Of a DNA stretch of 64,000 bases, positions 61,210-64,000 are shown one piece after another. The position numbers and the translations under genes were made by a program. Numbering within the stretch: position 1 is the stretch's first letter; each line of letters begins with the position of its first letter. A model generated the notes under the pieces. That model made no database searches, was not told the DNA's origin, and worked only from the letters and a program-made list of their open reading frames with translations. Source of the DNA: Lacinutrix sp. WUR7 (GTDB lineage: Bacteria; Bacteroidota; Bacteroidia; Flavobacteriales; Flavobacteriaceae); contig NZ_CP045067.1 of assembly GCF_016864015.1 (NCBI RefSeq), positions 2,106,001 through 2,170,000 on the forward strand, given 5' to 3'.

Positions 61210-63186
61210 ATGAAGCAAAAAATTCTGATATTCTTTTTACTAAGTGTTTTCCATTTTGGGTATTCGCAGGTTTCACCAAAACCACAAATAGAAAAAAGTA
61301 TAAATAAAAGTATTGATAAAAAAAACAATGCTAATGATACTTTGTCTACTAGATCTAATACAGAGTCTAAGACGGTAAAGGACCAGAAGGCTAAAATTCA
61401 AGACTATGTAATCATCTCACATAAAAGAGATAGCGTACATGTAGATACTACGCTAACCATTAAAAAGGAATATAAATTTAATTACCTACGAAAAGATAAC
61501 TTTGAATTGTTGCCATTTTCTAATGTTGGTCAGACCTATAATAGACTTGCATATAGTTTTAATAGTGATAAACTCATGCCTTTATTTGGGGCAAGAGCAA
61601 GACACTTTAATTATATGGAAATTGAAGACATAAACTATTATCGTGTTCCAACACCATTTACAGAACTATATTATAAGACTGCTTTTTCGCAAGGACAACA
61701 AGTAGATGCGTTTTTTACCGTAAATACTTCTCCGCAATTAAATATTTCTATAGCGTATAAAGGCTTGCGTTCTTTAGGTAAATACCAACATATACTAACC
61801 AGTACTGGTAATTTTAGATTTACTACAAGTTACAATACCAAAGACCAAAGATATATTGCTAATGCGCACATTGTAGCCCAAGATTTAATGAATGAAGAAA
61901 ATGGCGGATTGAAAGATGATAATATCGCCTTTTTTGAAGCAGGTGATCCAGAATTTTCAGATAGAGGTGTTTTAGAGGTTAATTTTGAAGATGCCGAAAG
62001 TATCTTAAAAGGAAAACGTTTTCACTTAGATCATAAATATAGTATAACAAAAGCTAAAGACTCCATCGCAACAAATACTTTAAGTGTCGGACATATTATT
62101 TCTTTTGAAGATAAGTTCTTTGAGTTTAATCAAGATAAAGAAACCGATTACTTTGGTGAGTCCTTTAGAGCAACTGATTTAAGAAAACGTGTTACACTAG
62201 AAAATTTTTATAACCAAGTACATGTAAACTATACTAATAAAACCCTTGGAGCCTTACAGTTTAATGTAAGTCATAATGATTATAATTACGGGTATGATAA
62301 TGTAGTAATCTTAAACGAAAACAGAATAACAAACAGAATAAAAGGGCAAGTACTAGCCATAGGAGGTGCGTATAATAAGAACTTTAAAAAATTTAAATTA
62401 GATGCAGAAATAGGAGCCAACATATCTGGAGATTTTAATGGTAATTTCTTAACAGCAAAAGCAATCTATCCTATTAATGAAGATGCGGTAGTTAGCGCAA
62501 AGTTGAATACCAACTCTAAAGCACCTAATTACAATTTCCAATTATATCAAAACGATTATGTAAACTATAATTGGGAAAACAAATTCAACAATACCCAAAC
62601 CCAAGAAATCGAATTGCAATTACAATCCAATAAAATAGCAGATGTCTCTTTGAGTTTCTCTTCTATAGATAATTATACATACTTTAAAAGTAACCCGACA
62701 GATAGCTTAATTAAACCGTATCAAAACAATGCTACCATAAATTACTTTAAGCTAAAAGTAGAAAAAGAAATCACCTATAAAAAGCTAGGCTTAGCCAACA
62801 CCATATTATATCAAAACGTAAAAGACGAAAACAATACCTTAAATGTACCAGATTTTGTAATGCGTAATACCTTATACTATGCAAATACATTCTTTAATAA
62901 CGAACTGTTCCTGCAAACCGGAATCACCTTCAGCTATTTCTCTAAATACTATATGAATGGTTATGATCCCGTTTTAGCAGAACTATATGTGCAAGACCAA
63001 AAAGAATACGGCGCATTCCCAAGATTAGATTTCTTTATAAATGCCAAAATTCGTCAAGCAAGAATCTATTTAAAAGCAGAACACTTTAATTCAGCATGGA
63101 CTGGGTACGATTATTACTCTGCTCCAAACTATCCATATAGAGATTTCACCGTACGTTTCGGTGTGGTGTGGAATTTCTTTTTATAA
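61210..63186 (+). CDS. putative outer-membrane porin
   Basis: 658 residues. Signal peptide (KQKILIFFLLSVFHFGYSQ), about 90 residues of low-complexity charged sequence, then a long run of amphipathic strands ending in the aromatic VRFGVVWNFFL, typical of outer-membrane barrels. FSNVGQTYNRLAYSF, YYKTAFSQGQQVDAFF and NISIAYKGLRSLGKYQ fit the family annotated as putative porin in Bacteroidota. Substrate unknown. Confidence 0.8.
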   Translation: MKQKILIFFLLSVFHFGYSQVSPKPQIEKSINKSIDKKNNANDTLSTRSNTESKTVKDQKAKIQDYVIISHKRDSVHVDTTLTIKKEYKFNYLRKDNFELLPFSNVGQTYNRLAYSFNSDKLMPLFGARARHFNYMEIEDINYYRVPTPFTELYYKTAFSQGQQVDAFFTVNTSPQLNISIAYKGLRSLGKYQHILTSTGNFRFTTSYNTKDQRYIANAHIVAQDLMNEENGGLKDDNIAFFEAGDPEFSDRGVLEVNFEDAESILKGKRFHLDHKYSITKAKDSIATNTLSVGHIISFEDKFFEFNQDKETDYFGESFRATDLRKRVTLENFYNQVHVNYTNKTLGALQFNVSHNDYNYGYDNVVILNENRITNRIKGQVLAIGGAYNKNFKKFKLDAEIGANISGDFNGNFLTAKAIYPINEDAVVSAKLNTNSKAPNYNFQLYQNDYVNYNWENKFNNTQTQEIELQLQSNKIADVSLSFSSIDNYTYFKSNPTDSLIKPYQNNATINYFKLKVEKEITYKKLGLANTILYQNVKDENNTLNVPDFVMRNTLYYANTFFNNELFLQTGITFSYFSKYYMNGYDPVLAELYVQDQKEYGAFPRLDFFINAKIRQARIYLKAEHFNSAWTGYDYYSAPNYPYRDFTVRFGVVWNFFL

Positions 63187-63192
63187 TTTTCA

Positions 63193-63358
63193 GGGCGTTA
63201 CCATACTTAACCTGTAGTTAAGTATGGTCAGGCTATCCGCTGTATCTTTTTGTATCCTTATTATAATAGAGTAGAAGTGTCCTATATATAAGGAGTGTTA
63301 TTAAATAAAGACTAGTCTAAAAATGCCACAAAAAGGATATCACTACTATCCTTAACGC
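63193..63358 (+). repeat. R1 composite repeat, long copy with an 11-bp hairpin
   Basis: GGGCGTTAC at the left with a hairpin CCATACTTAAC / GTTAAGTATGG, then GGTCAGGCT, and on the right AAAGGATATC..CTTAACGC. The interior (about 100 bases) is unlike the other copies. It fills the gap between the porin gene and the rRNA promoters. Confidence 0.6.
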
Positions 63359-63471
63359 GAATTCCAACAAACAAGCATCCTATTTCAAAAAAACTTTCCG
63401 TTATAAATACTTGAAAATAAGCTCTTAGAAAGGCTCAGAAAAAATAATCAAAAAAAAGATTAAAAAAGGCA

Positions 63472-63501
63472 TTGTCAAGAATAAAAAGGTATCTATATTT
63501 G
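63472..63501 (+). promoter_or_regulatory. rRNA promoter P1
   Basis: TTG (63472-63474), 19 bases, TATATTTG (63494-63501), the Bacteroidota consensus, with an A-rich stretch upstream like an UP element. Confidence 0.75.
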
Positions 63502-63605
63502 CACCCCGCTACGGAAACAATAACATGTTAAGTAGCTGGAAAGTTCTAAAGAAAATCATGTTTTAAAGGTTAAAAAAAAGATTTTTATTTTTTTAATAAA
63601 AAACA

Positions 63606-63636
63606 TTGTGAGATTAGAAAAAGGGTTTTATATTTG
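63606..63636 (+). promoter_or_regulatory. rRNA promoter P2
   Basis: TTG (63606-63608), 20 bases, TATATTTG (63629-63636). Same core and same following CACC as P1. It is about 180 bases before the 16S start. Confidence 0.75.
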
Positions 63637-63816
63637 CACCCGCTAAGAGATTAAAGCCTTAGTAAAACAAGAAAACAAGTTCATACACATATTGAATTGA
63701 CAGCGTAAGATTAAAATTGGAAACGATTTAAATCAAACAAAGAGAATAAACTATTTTGAGTACTTGAAAAATTCCATTAGTTGTTAAGCAAATAAGTCGC
63801 AAGACTATAAAATTTA

Positions 63817-64000
63817 ACGATGAAGAGTTTGATCCTGGCTCAGGATGAACGCTAGCGGCAGGCTTAACACATGCAAGTCGAGGGGTAACATTGTGCTTGC
63901 ACAGATGACGACCGGCGCACGGGTGCGTAACGCGTATAGAATCTACCTTATACTAGGGAATAGCCTTTGGAAACGAAGATTAATGCCCTATAGTATGTTG
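63817..64000 (+). rRNA. rrs: 16S ribosomal RNA, 5' end
   Basis: TGAAGAGTTTGATCCTGGCT at 63821, followed by GATGAACGCTAGCGGCAGGC and CACATGCAAGTCGAGGGGTA, is the universal 16S start in its Bacteroidota form. The 5' end is placed at 63817 by alignment to the E. coli numbering, where TGAAGAG begins at position 5. Only about 184 bases are in the window. Confidence 0.95.

Overview
The window comes from a marine-type member of Bacteroidota, most likely family Flavobacteriaceae. The support is low GC, promoters of the TTG-N19/20-TAnnTTTG type, Type IX secretion (T9SS) sorting tails, lipoprotein signals followed by acidic residues, GEVED domains, a fused-alpha/beta branched-chain 2-oxoacid dehydrogenase E1, and the 5' end of a Bacteroidota-type 16S rRNA gene at the right edge. 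No CRISPR array, tRNA, prophage or intact insertion sequence was seen.

Left part (1-11.5 kb): an aromatic/branched-chain acyl-CoA degradation block on the + strand: the 3' end of a 3-hydroxyacyl-CoA dehydrogenase, paaI, paaJ, a VOC protein, paaZ (with an extra C-terminal domain), a GIY-YIG protein, an enoyl-CoA hydratase, a small unknown protein, paaY, then E2 and fused E1 of a branched-chain 2-oxoacid dehydrogenase. The gaps between these genes are full of short interspersed repeats of several families. Some are nested in one another, some reach into coding sequence (the E2 linker, the paaZ stop codon), and several are hairpins just ahead of start codons. From 11.5 to 23 kb follow a DUF4136 lipoprotein, urocanate hydratase with a tiny cysteine-rich partner gene, a 1579-residue T9SS surface protein, a PLP deaminase-like enzyme, a LysM glucosaminidase and hemL.

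Middle part (23-47.5 kb): membrane and envelope genes (YiaA/B, DUF2157 plus GDYXXLXY pair, a diheme cytochrome with an Fn3 domain, a T9SS M28 peptidase, two YceI paralogs), a TonB-like protein divergent from a membrane-tethered winged-helix regulator, lysS, lipB and an FKBP. A patchier stretch (38.6-46.3 kb) follows: a RICIN-type protein, a methyltransferase, a DinB protein with a broken signal peptide, an M28 peptidase, a half-degenerate tandem ABC ATPase, a T9SS-tail remnant and a membrane HExxH protein. An NdpA-like nucleoid protein closes it.

Right part (47.5-58 kb) is the most interesting. An ECF-type sigma factor and a membrane TPR anti-sigma-like protein sit beside seven protein-coding units and one possible small RNA. 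Nine copies of a bipartite motif, TGTTAACC-N16-ATTAA with invariant spacing, lie upstream of these units, including the sigma gene itself. Most units also end in a similar CCGAAG/CTTCGG terminator. I infer a local sigma-factor regulon built of promoter-gene-terminator cassettes. Its products are envelope proteins: two collagen-like lipoproteins, a caspase-like lipoprotein, a beta-barrel protein, a DUF4412 protein, a small protein interrupted by an in-frame stop, and a lipoprotein directly upstream of a TPR-CHAT protein anchored in the inner membrane. The window ends with a beta-propeller lipoprotein, rnhB, a putative porin, another long repeat, tandem rRNA promoters and the start of 16S rRNA.
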